A stretch of DNA of 64,000 nt, from the NCBI GenBank assembly GCA_963698435.1, contig CAVOQV010000005.1, positions 186,001 through 250,000 of the forward strand, in the 5' to 3' direction. Of this stretch, positions 9,287-17,898 are shown piece after piece. The notes beneath the pieces were generated by a model, which had not been told where the DNA came from, did no database searches, and saw only the letters and a program-made list of their open reading frames with translations. Source of the DNA: Sva-07 sp963698435. Lineage in GTDB: Bacteria > Actinomycetota > Acidimicrobiia > Acidimicrobiales > Ilumatobacteraceae. Each line of letters opens with the position of its first letter. Position 1 is the first letter of the stretch. A program made the translations under genes and the position numbers.

Positions 9287-10714
9287 TCAGAGCTCGGTCG
9301 ACCAGTCCTTGGTCTCGAGGATCTCCTTGACCCGAGCCAGGAAACGAGCGGCGTACGCACCGTCGAAGGCTCGGTGGTCCCAGCTCATCGCGAGGTTGCC
9401 GACCGGGTGGATCGCGATCGCTTCGCCACCGTCGGGCCCGCTCGTGACCACGGGCTTGCGGACGATGGCGTCGGTCGAGATGATCGCCACCTGCGGCTGG
9501 TTGATGATCGGCATGGTGAGCACCGATCCGGCCGATCCGTTGTTGGTGATCGTGAACGTGCCGTCGGAGATCTCGTCGGGGCTGAGCTTGCGCTTGCGGG
9601 CACGGTCGGCCAGATCGGAGATCTCCGATGCGATGGCGGCGAGGCGCTTGGTCTCGGCGTCGCGAACCACGGGGGCGAGCAGGCCGTCGTAGTCGAGATC
9701 GACGGCGATGCCCAGATCGACGTAGTTGTGCACGATCAGGTCGTTCTGGCCGACGCTGGCGTTGAGGTGCGGGAACTCGCGCAGGCCGTCGATGACCGCA
9801 CGGGCGATGAACGGCAGGTACGTGAGACTGAAGCCATGAGCGGCCTTCCAGTCGTCCTTCACCTTGCCGCGCACGACGTCGACGTTGGCGAAGTCGACCT
9901 CGACCACGCTGAAGGCATGCGGGCTCGTCGCCTTGCTCATCACCATGTGGTCACCGGTCAAGCGGCGGATCTTCGACAGTGGCACGGGCGTGTCGCGCTC
10001 GCCCGGCGCAGCGGCGGGCGCCGCGGCGCGAACGGCGGGCGCAGCGGGAGTTGACGCGGCAGGCGCCGGGGTCGGCGGAGCCGGAGCGGGCGCCGCAGGT
10101 GCGGGCGTCGGCGCCCCGGCGACTGCCGGATCCTGGCGGTTCGCACCGGTGGCATCGATGTGGTCGAGGACGTCGTCACGGGTGATCCGGCCCCCTGGGC
10201 CCGTCCCGGTGATCGAGTTGGGATCGAGGCCGTGTTCGTTCACGAGGCGCCGAACGACGGGCGACAACAACCGGTTGTCGCCGGCCTGTGCGGTCTCCGC
10301 GCTGGCAGGAACCGGGTCGGCGGTGGCGGCGGGAGCCGAATCGGCGGTGGCGGCGGGAGCCGGGGGCGCAGATGGCGCGGCAGGCGCCGGCGGCGGTGGC
10401 GGCGCGGCCGCCGCAGGGGCCGGCGCCGGTTCCGGTGCCGGCTCCGGAGCGGCGGCAGGCGCCTCGGGTGCGGCTCCGTCGGCGTCGCCGACGACAGCGA
10501 TCACGGTGCCGACGTCGACGGTGTCGCCTTCCTGCACGCGGATCTCGGTGAGCACACCGGACACCGGAGACGGCACCTCGGTGTCGACCTTGTCGGTCGA
10601 CACTTCGAACAACGGCTCGTCAGCGGCGACGGTGTCGCCCACGTTCTTGAACCACTGCGTGATGGTGCCCTCGGTGACCGTTTCACCGAGTTGCGGAAGC
10701 GTGACGTCTGCCAT
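9287..10714 (-). CDS. sucB: 2-oxoacid dehydrogenase E2, dihydrolipoamide acyltransferase (SucB-like)
   Basis: A 475-aa E2 component. The N-terminal lipoyl domain (residues 1-76) has the lysine acceptor in VSTDKVDTEV. An Ala/Pro-rich linker follows (about 80-150), then a peripheral-subunit-binding domain (LSPVVRRLVNEHG...GPGGRITRDD), a second Ala/Pro linker, and the catalytic domain ending with SWDHRAFDGA, which carries the His and Asp of the acyltransferase centre. The opening MADVTLPQLGETVTEGTI resembles actinobacterial SucB; the same E2 can serve both pyruvate and 2-oxoglutarate dehydrogenase in this phylum. It lies between lpd and lipB-lipA on the same strand. Confidence 0.93.
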   Translation of the reverse strand: MADVTLPQLGETVTEGTITQWFKNVGDTVAADEPLFEVSTDKVDTEVPSPVSGVLTEIRVQEGDTVDVGTVIAVVGDADGAAPEAPAAAPEPAPEPAPAPAAAAPPPPPAPAAPSAPPAPAATADSAPAATADPVPASAETAQAGDNRLLSPVVRRLVNEHGLDPNSITGTGPGGRITRDDVLDHIDATGANRQDPAVAGAPTPAPAAPAPAPPTPAPAASTPAAPAVRAAAPAAAPGERDTPVPLSKIRRLTGDHMVMSKATSPHAFSVVEVDFANVDVVRGKVKDDWKAAHGFSLTYLPFIARAVIDGLREFPHLNASVGQNDLIVHNYVDLGIAVDLDYDGLLAPVVRDAETKRLAAIASEISDLADRARKRKLSPDEISDGTFTITNNGSAGSVLTMPIINQPQVAIISTDAIVRKPVVTSGPDGGEAIAIHPVGNLAMSWDHRAFDGAYAARFLARVKEILETKDWSTEL

Positions 10715-10740
10715 GGAAGGTGTCTCTCTTGTCGTCGGGT

Positions 10741-10780
10741 CGTGTCGGTTGTGTCGTGTCGGTTGTGTCGTGTCGAATTC
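10741..10780. repeat. Short tandem repeat, 14-bp unit
   Basis: About 2.6 copies of GTGTCGTGTCGGTT lie in the 91-bp gap between lpd and the E2 gene. Its effect on the downstream gene is unknown. Confidence 0.7.
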
Positions 10781-10805
10781 GGCGTGTCGATTTCGACTGC
10801 GTCTT

Positions 10806-12211
10806 CTAGCCGTTGAAATTGCGACCCGTGAGCGTCATCACGGTTTCGCCGAACAACTCCGACAGGCTCGGGTGCGGCTGCAGGAACTCGGCGATCTCGT
10901 CGACCGAGGCTTCCCAGTTGACCGCGAGATAGCCGCCACTGAGCTGTTCGGTCACCCACGGGCCCACCATGTGCACACCGAGTACCTGTCCGGCCGAGCC
11001 ATCGGGCCGCTTCTTCGCGATGACCTTGACCAGACCCTCGGTCTCGCCGAGGATCATCGCCCGGCTGTTGAACTTGAACGGATGCTTGGCGACGACCACG
11101 TCGTGGCCTGCGGCGCGAGCCTGCTCCTCGTCGGGGCCGGCCCACGCAACTTCGGGATGGCAGTAGATCGCCCACGGCACCCGGTCGTACGGCGACGGGC
11201 ATCGGCGACTCGCCGAGTACCTGCTTGACCACCAGGATCGCTTCGGCATAGGCGACGTGTGCCAACTGCGGTGTGGCGATCAGGTCACCGACGGCGTACA
11301 CGTCCGGCTCGCCGGTCCGGCAGTACTCGTCGACCTGCACGAACCCACGCTCGTCGACGACGACACCCGTGCCGTCGAGGCCGAGTTGGTCGGCGAACGG
11401 ACGACGTCCGACCGAGACGACGACCGCATCGACCTCGACCGATTCGTCGTCGCCGAACGACACCGTGGTCCCGCCGAAGGCGTTGGGGGTGTGCCCGTTG
11501 ACCATCACGCCGGTACGGATGGCGATCTTCTTCTTCTTGAACGACTTCTCGACGACCTTGGCGAGGTCGGCGTCGAGCCCGGGGAGGATCTTCGGGCAGG
11601 CCTTCGAGGATGGTGACTTCGCTGCCGAGGTCGGCGAACGTCGACGCGAACTCGCATCCGATCGCACCGCCGCCGATGACCGCCACCCGTGGTGGCACCG
11701 TCGTGAGGTCGAGCACCTCGTCGCTGGTCATGATCGGGCCGCCGCGTTCGAAGTTGGGGATCAGACGCGGCACCGAACCGGCGGCGAGCATCACGGCGTC
11801 GCCACTGATCGTGGCGGACGAGCCGTCGGCCATCGACACCTGCACCGTGCGGTTGGCGCCCAACGCGCCGACACCGTTGAACACCTCGACCTTGCGGCCC
11901 TTGCACATCGCAGCGATGCCCTTGACGAGCCCGTCGACGATGCCCTGCTTGCGCGCCTGTGTTCGGGCGAAGTCGACGCTCGCCGCGCCACCCGACTCGA
12001 TGCCGAAGTCGCTCGAATGGTCCACGTGACGCTTCACGGCAGCGGTCTCGAGAAACGCCTTGGCTGGAATGCAGCCACGGTTGAGGCACGTGCCGCCGAG
12101 CGCGTCCTTCTCGACGAGCGCGACGTTGAGCCCCGCCGAAGCTCCATAGAGGGCGGCTGAATATCCGCCAGGACCGCCACCGATCACCACCAGGTCGAAA
12201 TGGTCACTCAT
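10806..12211 (-). CDS. lpdA: Dihydrolipoyl dehydrogenase (E3), two apparent frameshifts
   Basis: FAD-dependent E3 subunit that reoxidises lipoamide with NAD+. The FAD site is VVIGGGPGGYSAAL, the redox disulfide is GGTCLNRGCIPAK, the NAD site is VAVIGGGAIGCEFAS, and the C-terminal HPSLSELF carries the catalytic His-Glu pair. The frame breaks near 11596 (EGLP-KILPGLD) and near 11195 (before PYDRVPWAIYCHPEV). The span of 1406 nt minus two bases gives 467 codons plus stop, so two single-base insertions explain it. An enzyme of this importance is unlikely to be a pseudogene, so I read these as sequence errors. ATG at 12211, with a TACGGT box 8 nt upstream. First gene of the E3-E2-lipBA operon. Confidence 0.9.
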
Positions 12212-12264
12212 CAGCGTTCACCGTAGCGTTCGATCGCCACGTCGTCATCCGAGCGCGACAGAGA

Positions 12265-12696
12265 TCATGGTGTTCCGAGCACCCAGTTGCGTTGCTGGTC
12301 GCCGCGACGAAGCACGAGCACCCGGTTCGATCCGTCTGCGGCGCTCACGTCGAACTCGATCCGGCACTGCTGATCGGCAACGGTGATCTCGGTGCAGCGC
12401 CCTGTTGCGGGCGCTCCGAGCGCCTCGAGCCGACGGTCACCGGTGGCGAGCGTGAAACCGGACAGGTCGTCGTCGACGCCGCCGACCTCCACCTCGACCG
12501 AGAACAACGTGTCGGTCTCGTCGGACCCGAGGACGATCACGTCGACGTCGCCGACGCGAACGGCTTCGCCGACCACGGCGGGTTCGACCGCGGCAGACCC
12601 GTTCGCGAGCTGCAACAGGAGGACGCCGCCGGCGAGCAGGATCATCAATCCGACGCCGACCGACAGCATCAGCAGCGTCCGCGTCTTCATCGCCAT
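12265..12696 (-). CDS. Small membrane-anchored hypothetical protein
   Basis: A 143-aa protein with one N-terminal hydrophobic segment (about residues 8-30, LMLSVGVGLMILLAGGVLLL) and an extracytoplasmic beta-rich tail. Two cysteines (RCTEITVADQQCRIEF) could form a disulfide outside the cell. I do not recognise a family. The start is either the ATG at 12696 or the second ATG six bases on (MKTRT). It is divergent from the thioredoxin-fold gene, with about 110 bp between them. A TAGGCT box lies immediately upstream, so leaderless expression is likely from one of the two ATGs. Confidence 0.65.
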   Translation of the reverse strand: MAMKTRTLLMLSVGVGLMILLAGGVLLLQLANGSAAVEPAVVGEAVRVGDVDVIVLGSDETDTLFSVEVEVGGVDDDLSGFTLATGDRRLEALGAPATGRCTEITVADQQCRIEFDVSAADGSNRVLVLRRGDQQRNWVLGTP

Positions 12697-12811
12697 CCGA
12701 GCCTAGGGATCACCCTCGAGCGTCACACCGCGCCCGGGCTGATGTGACGTTTCCGGAAACACGGTGGACCCCGACGAATCCGAGGCGTGCGGTCTCGCTA
12801 TCTTCCGCCGG

Positions 12812-13513
12812 GTGAGAACGACTCGACGCCGCACCGCTGTGAGCGCACTCGGAGCCGCTGCACTGCTGCTCGCCGCCACGGCCTGTACCACGACGTCAGA
12901 GGAGACGTCAGAGGAGACGTCAGAGGAGACGTCAGAGGGGTCCGAGACGTCGGAGGAGTCCGTCACCGAGTCGACCCCAGCCGCCGGGGTCGGGGCCACG
13001 TCCGCCGAGACGAGCCCGCCGAGCACCGAAGAGGCGAGCGCTCCAGCCGACACCGGATCGGTCACCGACACCAGCCCTGCTGCTCCTGCAGCGACCGAGG
13101 TGGCCGTCGTGGTGCCCGAGGCCCTGCAGTTCACCGCTCCTCTCGTCGGTGGCGGCACATTCGACGGTACGGCCGCTGCCGGCAAGCCGACGGTGTTCTG
13201 GTTCTGGGCACCCACTTGAAGCATCTGCAACCGTGAAGCCCCCTCGGTCGAGGAGGCAGCAGTGCAGTTTGGGGAACAGGCGAACTTCTTCGGTGTCGCG
13301 TGGACCGGGAGCGACGACTCGTTCCAGGACTTCATCGACAAGCACGGTCTGACGTTCCCGCAGATCAGCGACGACCCCGGCGACGTGTTCGACCGCTTCG
13401 GCGTCTCGTACCAGCCCGCGCTGGTGATCGTCAACACCGATGGATCGACCGAGTTGGTCGCCGGAGCCGTCGACGAAGAACTGCTCGACCAGATCATCTC
13501 CGAAGCGAACTGA
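12812..13513 (+). CDS. Thioredoxin-fold (TlpA/redoxin-like) lipoprotein with in-frame TGA, candidate selenoprotein
   Basis: A 233-residue protein if the TGA at 13217-13219 is read through. The N-terminus has basic residues, a hydrophobic stretch and a lipobox (LLLAATAC), so it should be a membrane-anchored lipoprotein. A Ser/Glu/Thr-rich linker follows, including four TSEE repeats, then a redoxin domain. Its active site would be FWFWAPT-X-SICNREAP, where X is the TGA codon at residue 136: exactly where relatives have the first Cys of CxxC. The frame is unchanged on both sides and the fold completes (VSYQPALVIVNTDG) to 13513. A hairpin with a GGTC loop follows (13238-13257). GTG at 12812 has a TATCTT box 7 nt upstream. 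Alternative: a TGC-to-TGA mutation or a base error. Confidence 0.75.
12893..12940 (+). repeat. Coding tandem repeat, 12-bp unit x4
   Basis: Four near-perfect copies of GACGTCAGAGGA encode Thr-Ser-Glu-Glu units in the linker of the thioredoxin-fold lipoprotein. The copy number is probably variable between strains, changing only linker length. Confidence 0.85.
13238..13257 (+). promoter_or_regulatory. Candidate bacterial SECIS hairpin
   Basis: GCCCCCTC and GAGGAGGC flank the tetraloop GGTC (13246-13249) and pair over 8 positions with one C-A mismatch. The loop begins 26 nt after the TGA at 13217-13219. Bacterial SECIS elements have a short apical loop with a G in its first two positions, a stem of at least 4 bp, and a loop about 16-37 nt from the UGA; E. 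coli fdhF also uses a GGUC loop. It lies within coding sequence, as bacterial SECIS must. Confidence 0.6.
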
Positions 13514-13572
13514 TCCACGCCGGGGTGCGGCCCCGTGTCTCAATCCGATTCGATCGCTCGTACGCTCCGAAC

Positions 13573-14469
13573 ATGCGTGTCGCCATCACCGGATCCACGG
13601 GCCTGATCGGCTCAGCTCTCACACCACATCTCGAATCGCTGGGTCACGACGTGGTCCGGGTGGTGCGGAGCAACCCGACGGGAACCGACATCTCCTGGTC
13701 GCCGTCGGAGGGCCGCCTCGATCCCCATGCGCTCGCCGGAGTCGACGCCGTCGTCCATCTCGCGGGCGCCGGAATCGGTGACAAACGTTGGACCGACGAC
13801 TACAAACGCGAGCTGCTCGAGAGCCGCACCAAGGGCACCACGCTGATCTCCGAGGCGATCGCCTCGGCCGACGACGGGCCGACCGTGCTGCTGTCCGGCT
13901 CCGCCATCGGCATCTACGGCGCTCGCGGGGCCGAACAACTGACCGAGGAGTCGTCGCCCGGTGATGGCTTCCTCGCCGACATCTGCGTCCAGTGGGAGCA
14001 GGCCACCGGCGCTGCTGAAGCCGCGGGTGCACGAGTCGTCCACCTGCGCACCGGCATCGTGCTGTCGGCCAAGGGCGGTGCCCTGAAGAAGCAACTCCCA
14101 CTGTTCAAGTTCGGCCTCGGCGGCAAGATGGGGTCAGGTGACCAGTGGCAGAGCTGGATCTCGATCGACGACGAGGTCGCCGCGATCACGCACCTGCTCA
14201 CTGACGACACGGCTGGTGCGGTGAACCTGACCGCTCCGAATCCGGTCACCAATGCCGAGTTCACCGACACCCTCGGCGACGTACTGCACCGGCCCACGTT
14301 CCTGCCGATCCCGAAGTTCGGACCCAAGCTGCTGCTCGGAGGCGAACTCGCCCAGAACCTGCTGTTCTCGGGCCAGCGAGTCCTGCCGGCGGTTCTCGAC
14401 GCCGACGAGAAGTTCACCTTCCACCACCCCGATCTGGCGACCGCGCTCCACGCGCTCCTCGGGAAGTGA
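13573..14469 (+). CDS. TIGR01777-type NAD(P)-dependent epimerase/dehydratase
   Basis: A 298-aa extended SDR protein with the nucleotide-binding start MRVAITGSTGLIGSAL, the SGSAIGIYG segment and the C-terminal DUF1731-like part (VLPAVLDADEKFTFHHPDL). Proteins of this family (YfcH/SulA-like) have no firm substrate. The ATG at 13573 is preceded by TACGCT at 13561-13566 with a 6-nt gap, so it is probably leaderless. Its stop overlaps the GTG of the FAD oxidoreductase by four bases, making it the first gene of a three-gene operon. Confidence 0.88.
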   Translation: MRVAITGSTGLIGSALTPHLESLGHDVVRVVRSNPTGTDISWSPSEGRLDPHALAGVDAVVHLAGAGIGDKRWTDDYKRELLESRTKGTTLISEAIASADDGPTVLLSGSAIGIYGARGAEQLTEESSPGDGFLADICVQWEQATGAAEAAGARVVHLRTGIVLSAKGGALKKQLPLFKFGLGGKMGSGDQWQSWISIDDEVAAITHLLTDDTAGAVNLTAPNPVTNAEFTDTLGDVLHRPTFLPIPKFGPKLLLGGELAQNLLFSGQRVLPAVLDADEKFTFHHPDLATALHALLGK

Positions 14470-15725
14470 GCGCCGTTTCCCGTCCGGACGAGCCCGTGGC
14501 CGTCGTCGGCGCCGGGCTGGCGGGGCTGTCCTGCGCAGTTGCACTCCACGACGCCGGGATCCCGGTTCGGGTGTACGAGGCGAGCGACGGGATCGGCGGC
14601 CGGGTGCGCACCGATCACGTCGACGGCTTCACCCTCGATCGCGGCTTCCAGGTGGCGCTCACCGCCTATCCGGAGATGCACCGCCAACTGGACATGGCGG
14701 CGCTCGACCTCCGATCGTTCGAACCCGGTGCGCTGGTCTGGCGCGACGGCAAGGGGTCCGTCGTCGGCGACCCGTTCCGCCGACCGTCCACGGCGCTCTC
14801 GACCGTGACGGCGCCGATCGGGTCACCGCTCGACAAGGCCCGGATCGCGCGACTCCGGTACCAACTCCGCGGCGTGCATCCGGCGAGACTCCTGCAGGGA
14901 GCGGACATGTCGACTCGGGCAGCGCTCACCGATGCCGGGTTCTCCGACACGATCATCGAGCGCTTCTTCCGGCCGCTCGTGGGAGGTATCCAGCTCGATC
15001 CCGAGCTGAACGACAGCCGTCGCATGTTCGACGTGATCTTCCGGATGCTTGCCGACGGCGACTCGGCCGTTCCGGCCGCCGGGATGCAGGCCATCCCCCA
15101 ACAGCTCGCAGACCGGCTCCCTGCCGGTTCGATCCGTCTCGACTCGCCGGTCACGGCGACGTCGCCGACCTCGATCAGCGTCGACGGCTCGACGATGTCG
15201 GCCTCTGCGGTGGTGGTCGCCACCGAGGGCCCGAGCGCATCTGCTCTCCTCGATCTCCCACCGGTCGAATCGAAGTCGGTCGGAGCCGTCTACTTCGCTG
15301 CACCTCGTGCTCCGATCGACGACAAGCTCGTGGTGCTCGACGGAACAGGTCGCGGCCCGGTGTTGAACGTCGCGGTGATGAGCAACGTCGCACCGACCTA
15401 CGCGCCGGCCGGATCCCATCTCGTCGTCGCCGCGCTCCCCGGCCACGACGGCCCGACCATCGAAGACGATGCCCGCGCCCAGTTGCGCGGATGGTGGGGT
15501 CCACAGGTCGATGGGTGGACCCACCTGACCACGTACCGCATCCCGCACGGCCAGCCGCGGCAACGCCCGCCGTTCTCCCCCAAGCAACGAGTTCGGCTCG
15601 ACGACGGCCGTTTCGTGTGCGGCGACCATCGCGACACGGCGTCGATCCAGGGGGCGATGTACTCGGGTCGACGGTGTGCGCTGGCCATCGCCGCCGAGAT
15701 CGGCCAGACTGACTCGCATGGCTGA
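14466..15725 (+). CDS. FAD-dependent amine oxidase / phytoene-desaturase-like oxidoreductase
   Basis: A 419-aa flavoprotein. The Rossmann FAD motif is VAVVGAGLAGLSCAVAL, followed by the dinucleotide-binding EASDGIGGRVRT signature of the amine oxidase/phytoene desaturase group; the C-terminal VCGDHRDTASIQGAMYSGR closes the FAD site. The substrate is unknown. GTGA overlap with the epimerase stop and an 8-bp overlap with the next gene indicate translational coupling. Pairing with a TIGR01777 epimerase and an SRPBCC protein suggests a shared small-molecule or lipid pathway, but this is inference. Confidence 0.85.
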   Translation: MSAVSRPDEPVAVVGAGLAGLSCAVALHDAGIPVRVYEASDGIGGRVRTDHVDGFTLDRGFQVALTAYPEMHRQLDMAALDLRSFEPGALVWRDGKGSVVGDPFRRPSTALSTVTAPIGSPLDKARIARLRYQLRGVHPARLLQGADMSTRAALTDAGFSDTIIERFFRPLVGGIQLDPELNDSRRMFDVIFRMLADGDSAVPAAGMQAIPQQLADRLPAGSIRLDSPVTATSPTSISVDGSTMSASAVVVATEGPSASALLDLPPVESKSVGAVYFAAPRAPIDDKLVVLDGTGRGPVLNVAVMSNVAPTYAPAGSHLVVAALPGHDGPTIEDDARAQLRGWWGPQVDGWTHLTTYRIPHGQPRQRPPFSPKQRVRLDDGRFVCGDHRDTASIQGAMYSGRRCALAIAAEIGQTDSHG

Positions 15726-16191
15726 CGGGACGCCCGACGACGACACGACCACCGACGACGACAAGGTGGTCCGCGGGATCCGCTTCGTGCCTGCCGAGCC
15801 TCAAGCGATCTTCGACCTGCTCGCCGATCCGGCTCAGCATCCCACGATCGACGGCTCCGGATCGGTGCGTTCCAGCAACGAGACATCGCCGGCTCGGCTG
15901 GAATTGGGCTCCAAGTTCGGCATGTCGATGAAGTTGGGTGTCCCCTACAAGATGACCAACACGGTGGTCGAGTTCGACGAACCGTCGCTGATCGGCTGGA
16001 CCCATGTGGGCGGCCACGTCTGGCGATACCGGTTGCGCCCCGTCGACGGCGGCACCGAGGTCACCGAGGAATTCGACATGCGCCCGGTGAAGGGGGCATT
16101 CCTCCTGAAAGCGACCGGAGCCCCGAAGCGCAACGCCAAGGCGATCGAAGCGACGCTCGACCGGCTCGTCGCCCACTTCCAACCCGCCTGA
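15718..16191 (+). CDS. SRPBCC (START-like) family protein
   Basis: A 157-aa protein with the polyketide-cyclase/START-like fold: FVPAEPQAIFDLLADPAQHP near the N-terminus, GWTHVGGHVWRYRL in the middle and a final long helix. Such proteins bind hydrophobic ligands. The ATG at 15718 overlaps the upstream gene end by 8 bp. Last gene of the epimerase/FAD oxidoreductase operon. Confidence 0.82.
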   Translation: MADGTPDDDTTTDDDKVVRGIRFVPAEPQAIFDLLADPAQHPTIDGSGSVRSSNETSPARLELGSKFGMSMKLGVPYKMTNTVVEFDEPSLIGWTHVGGHVWRYRLRPVDGGTEVTEEFDMRPVKGAFLLKATGAPKRNAKAIEATLDRLVAHFQPA

Positions 16192-16232
16192 TCCGCCGCA
16201 GTCTTCGCCATGTCCTCGGGACCTTTGACCAT

Positions 16233-16245
16233 CGCAACAATTGCG
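16233..16245. promoter_or_regulatory. Candidate MarR operator, CGCAA-N3-TTGCG
   Basis: A 5-bp inverted repeat with a 3-bp spacer lies between a TTGACC hexamer (16225-16230) and a TAGCTT box (16255-16260) just upstream of the marR-like start. The placement suggests autoregulation. Confidence 0.45.
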
Positions 16246-16266
16246 GGGTAGGCGTAGCTTGGAGGC

Positions 16267-16731
16267 ATGGCAGGTGACGGCATGGCGACAGCGTGGTTGA
16301 CCACCGAAGAAATGACCGCGTGGCGGACCTACATCGAGACCTACGGCGACCTGATCGCTGCGATCGAGCGTGACCTCGCCGAGCACGACCTGACGCTCGG
16401 CGACTACCAGGTGTTCGTGTACCTGTCCGAAGCTCCGAACCGATCGATGCGTATGTGCGATCTCGCGGACCTGCTGCAACTGTCGCCGAGCGGGTTGACG
16501 CGTCGCCTCGACGGCCTGGTCAAGGCTGGCTTCGTCACCCGCGAGCCGTCCACCGACGACCGCCGGGTGATGCTGGCGACACTGACCCCGTCCGGGTTCG
16601 CCGCGCTCGAGGATGCCGCGCCGGATCACGTGGCGAGCGTTCGTCGACACATCTTCGACCACCTCGATCGCGACCAGGTCGACGCGCTGGCATCGATCTT
16701 CCAGTCGATCAAGGCAGGGTTGGCGCAGTGA
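16267..16731 (+). CDS. MarR family transcriptional regulator
   Basis: A 154-aa winged-helix protein: recognition helix region LSPSGLTRRLDGLVKAGF and wing STDDRRVMLATLTPSG, both typical of MarR. It probably binds the palindrome just upstream. The ATG at 16267 sits 6 nt after TAGCTT (leaderless); a second in-frame ATG at 16282 with AGGTGA upstream is an alternative. The stop overlaps the GTG of the ArgJ gene by four bases, so regulator and enzyme are made together. Confidence 0.9.
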   Translation: MAGDGMATAWLTTEEMTAWRTYIETYGDLIAAIERDLAEHDLTLGDYQVFVYLSEAPNRSMRMCDLADLLQLSPSGLTRRLDGLVKAGFVTREPSTDDRRVMLATLTPSGFAALEDAAPDHVASVRRHIFDHLDRDQVDALASIFQSIKAGLAQ

Positions 16732-17885
16732 CCTCGCTGCCGACGGGGTTCCACAGCCACGTCGCGAACATCGGCGTCAAGGACGACACCGACGACTTCG
16801 TGGTGATCGCTGCGCAGCGCGCCGTTCCGGTGGCGGGAGTGTTCACGAGGAGCCGGTTCGCCGGCCCGAGCGTCACACTCAGCCGGGCCCAGATCGCCGA
16901 CGGGCAGGCCCACGCCGTCGTCGTCATCTCGAAGAACGCCAACGTCGCAACCGGCCCTGCCGGACATGCCGACGCCGTCGAGGTCGCGCAGCGAGTCGCT
17001 GCCCGACTGGGATGCGAACCGACCGACGTCGTGGTCACTTCCACCGGCGTGATCGGCCGCCGCTACCCCATCGACCGGATCCGGGCCGGCATCGACGCGC
17101 TGCCTTCGCTGCTCACTTCGGACGACGCGGCGGGCCCCGCCCGCGGCATGATGACGACCGACACCGTGCCGAAGCTCGCCGAGGCGGTCGTTGCGGGAAG
17201 TACGGCCCGTGTGGTCGGCATGGCGAAGGGCGTCGGCATGATCGAACCCGACATGGCGACGCACATCTCGCTGCTGTTCACCGACGCCGAACTCTCGAGC
17301 GCGGAACTCGACGCGGTGTTTCGACGGGTGGTCGACCGTACGTTCAACTGTGTCAGCGTCGACACCGACACCTCGACCAGTGATTCGTCGGTGATCATGG
17401 CATCCGGTGCGGCCGGGCCGGTCGACCTCGATGCCTTCGAGGCAGCGCTCGACGAAGTGGCACTCGATCTGACCAAGCAGATCGCCCGCGACGGTGAAGG
17501 TGCGCATTCGTTGATCGAGGTGCACGTCGACACCGCCCGCGACCGGGCACAGGCGAAACGGGTCGCCAAGGCGATCGTGAACTCGCCGCTGGTGAAGACC
17601 GCAGTCCACGGCGGCGACCCGAACTGGGGACGGGTGGCAATGGCGATCGGCAAATGCAGTGACGACACCGACATCGACCAGGACGCCGTGCTGATCCGCT
17701 TCGGTGACACCGAGGTGTACCCACGACTGCTCGACGACGATGCACTCGCCGCGCTGTCGGGTTACATGCGCGGCTCCGACGTTCGCATCCACGTGTCACT
17801 CGCCACGGGTGAGGCCGACGCGACCGTGTGGGGATGCGACCTCAGCGACACCTACGTGCGATTCAACGCCGACTACACGACCTGA
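16728..17885 (+). CDS. argJ: ArgJ-family ornithine/glutamate N-acetyltransferase
   Basis: A 385-aa member of the ArgJ family, Ntn-hydrolase-fold enzymes that self-cleave before a catalytic threonine. The cleavage region reads KGVGMIEPDMAT with the expected Ala-Thr, although ArgJ usually continues with ML and here with HI. The C-terminal HGGDPNWGRV is conserved. ArgJ recycles acetyl groups in arginine synthesis; relatives (OAT2) act in clavulanic acid pathways. No other arginine gene is nearby and the gene is coupled to a MarR regulator (GTGA overlap), so a specialised role is possible. Confidence 0.87.
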   Translation: MTSLPTGFHSHVANIGVKDDTDDFVVIAAQRAVPVAGVFTRSRFAGPSVTLSRAQIADGQAHAVVVISKNANVATGPAGHADAVEVAQRVAARLGCEPTDVVVTSTGVIGRRYPIDRIRAGIDALPSLLTSDDAAGPARGMMTTDTVPKLAEAVVAGSTARVVGMAKGVGMIEPDMATHISLLFTDAELSSAELDAVFRRVVDRTFNCVSVDTDTSTSDSSVIMASGAAGPVDLDAFEAALDEVALDLTKQIARDGEGAHSLIEVHVDTARDRAQAKRVAKAIVNSPLVKTAVHGGDPNWGRVAMAIGKCSDDTDIDQDAVLIRFGDTEVYPRLLDDDALAALSGYMRGSDVRIHVSLATGEADATVWGCDLSDTYVRFNADYTT

Positions 17886-17898
17886 CAACCCCGTTGCG

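Noticed and set aside
7647..9692. A 681-codon plus-strand frame opposite lipB-lipA
   Set aside because: Overlaps a gene with clear radical-SAM and LipB motifs; its own translation shows none.
11180..11600. Programmed frameshifting in lpd
   Set aside because: No slippery heptamer or conserved need for it in this enzyme; other genes show the same one-base-insertion pattern, so sequence error is simpler.
13217..13219. Simple pseudogene reading of the thioredoxin-fold gene
   Set aside because: Both halves are intact, in the same frame and joined exactly at the redox Cys position with a SECIS-like hairpin after it; kept as a candidate selenoprotein, although mutation cannot be excluded.
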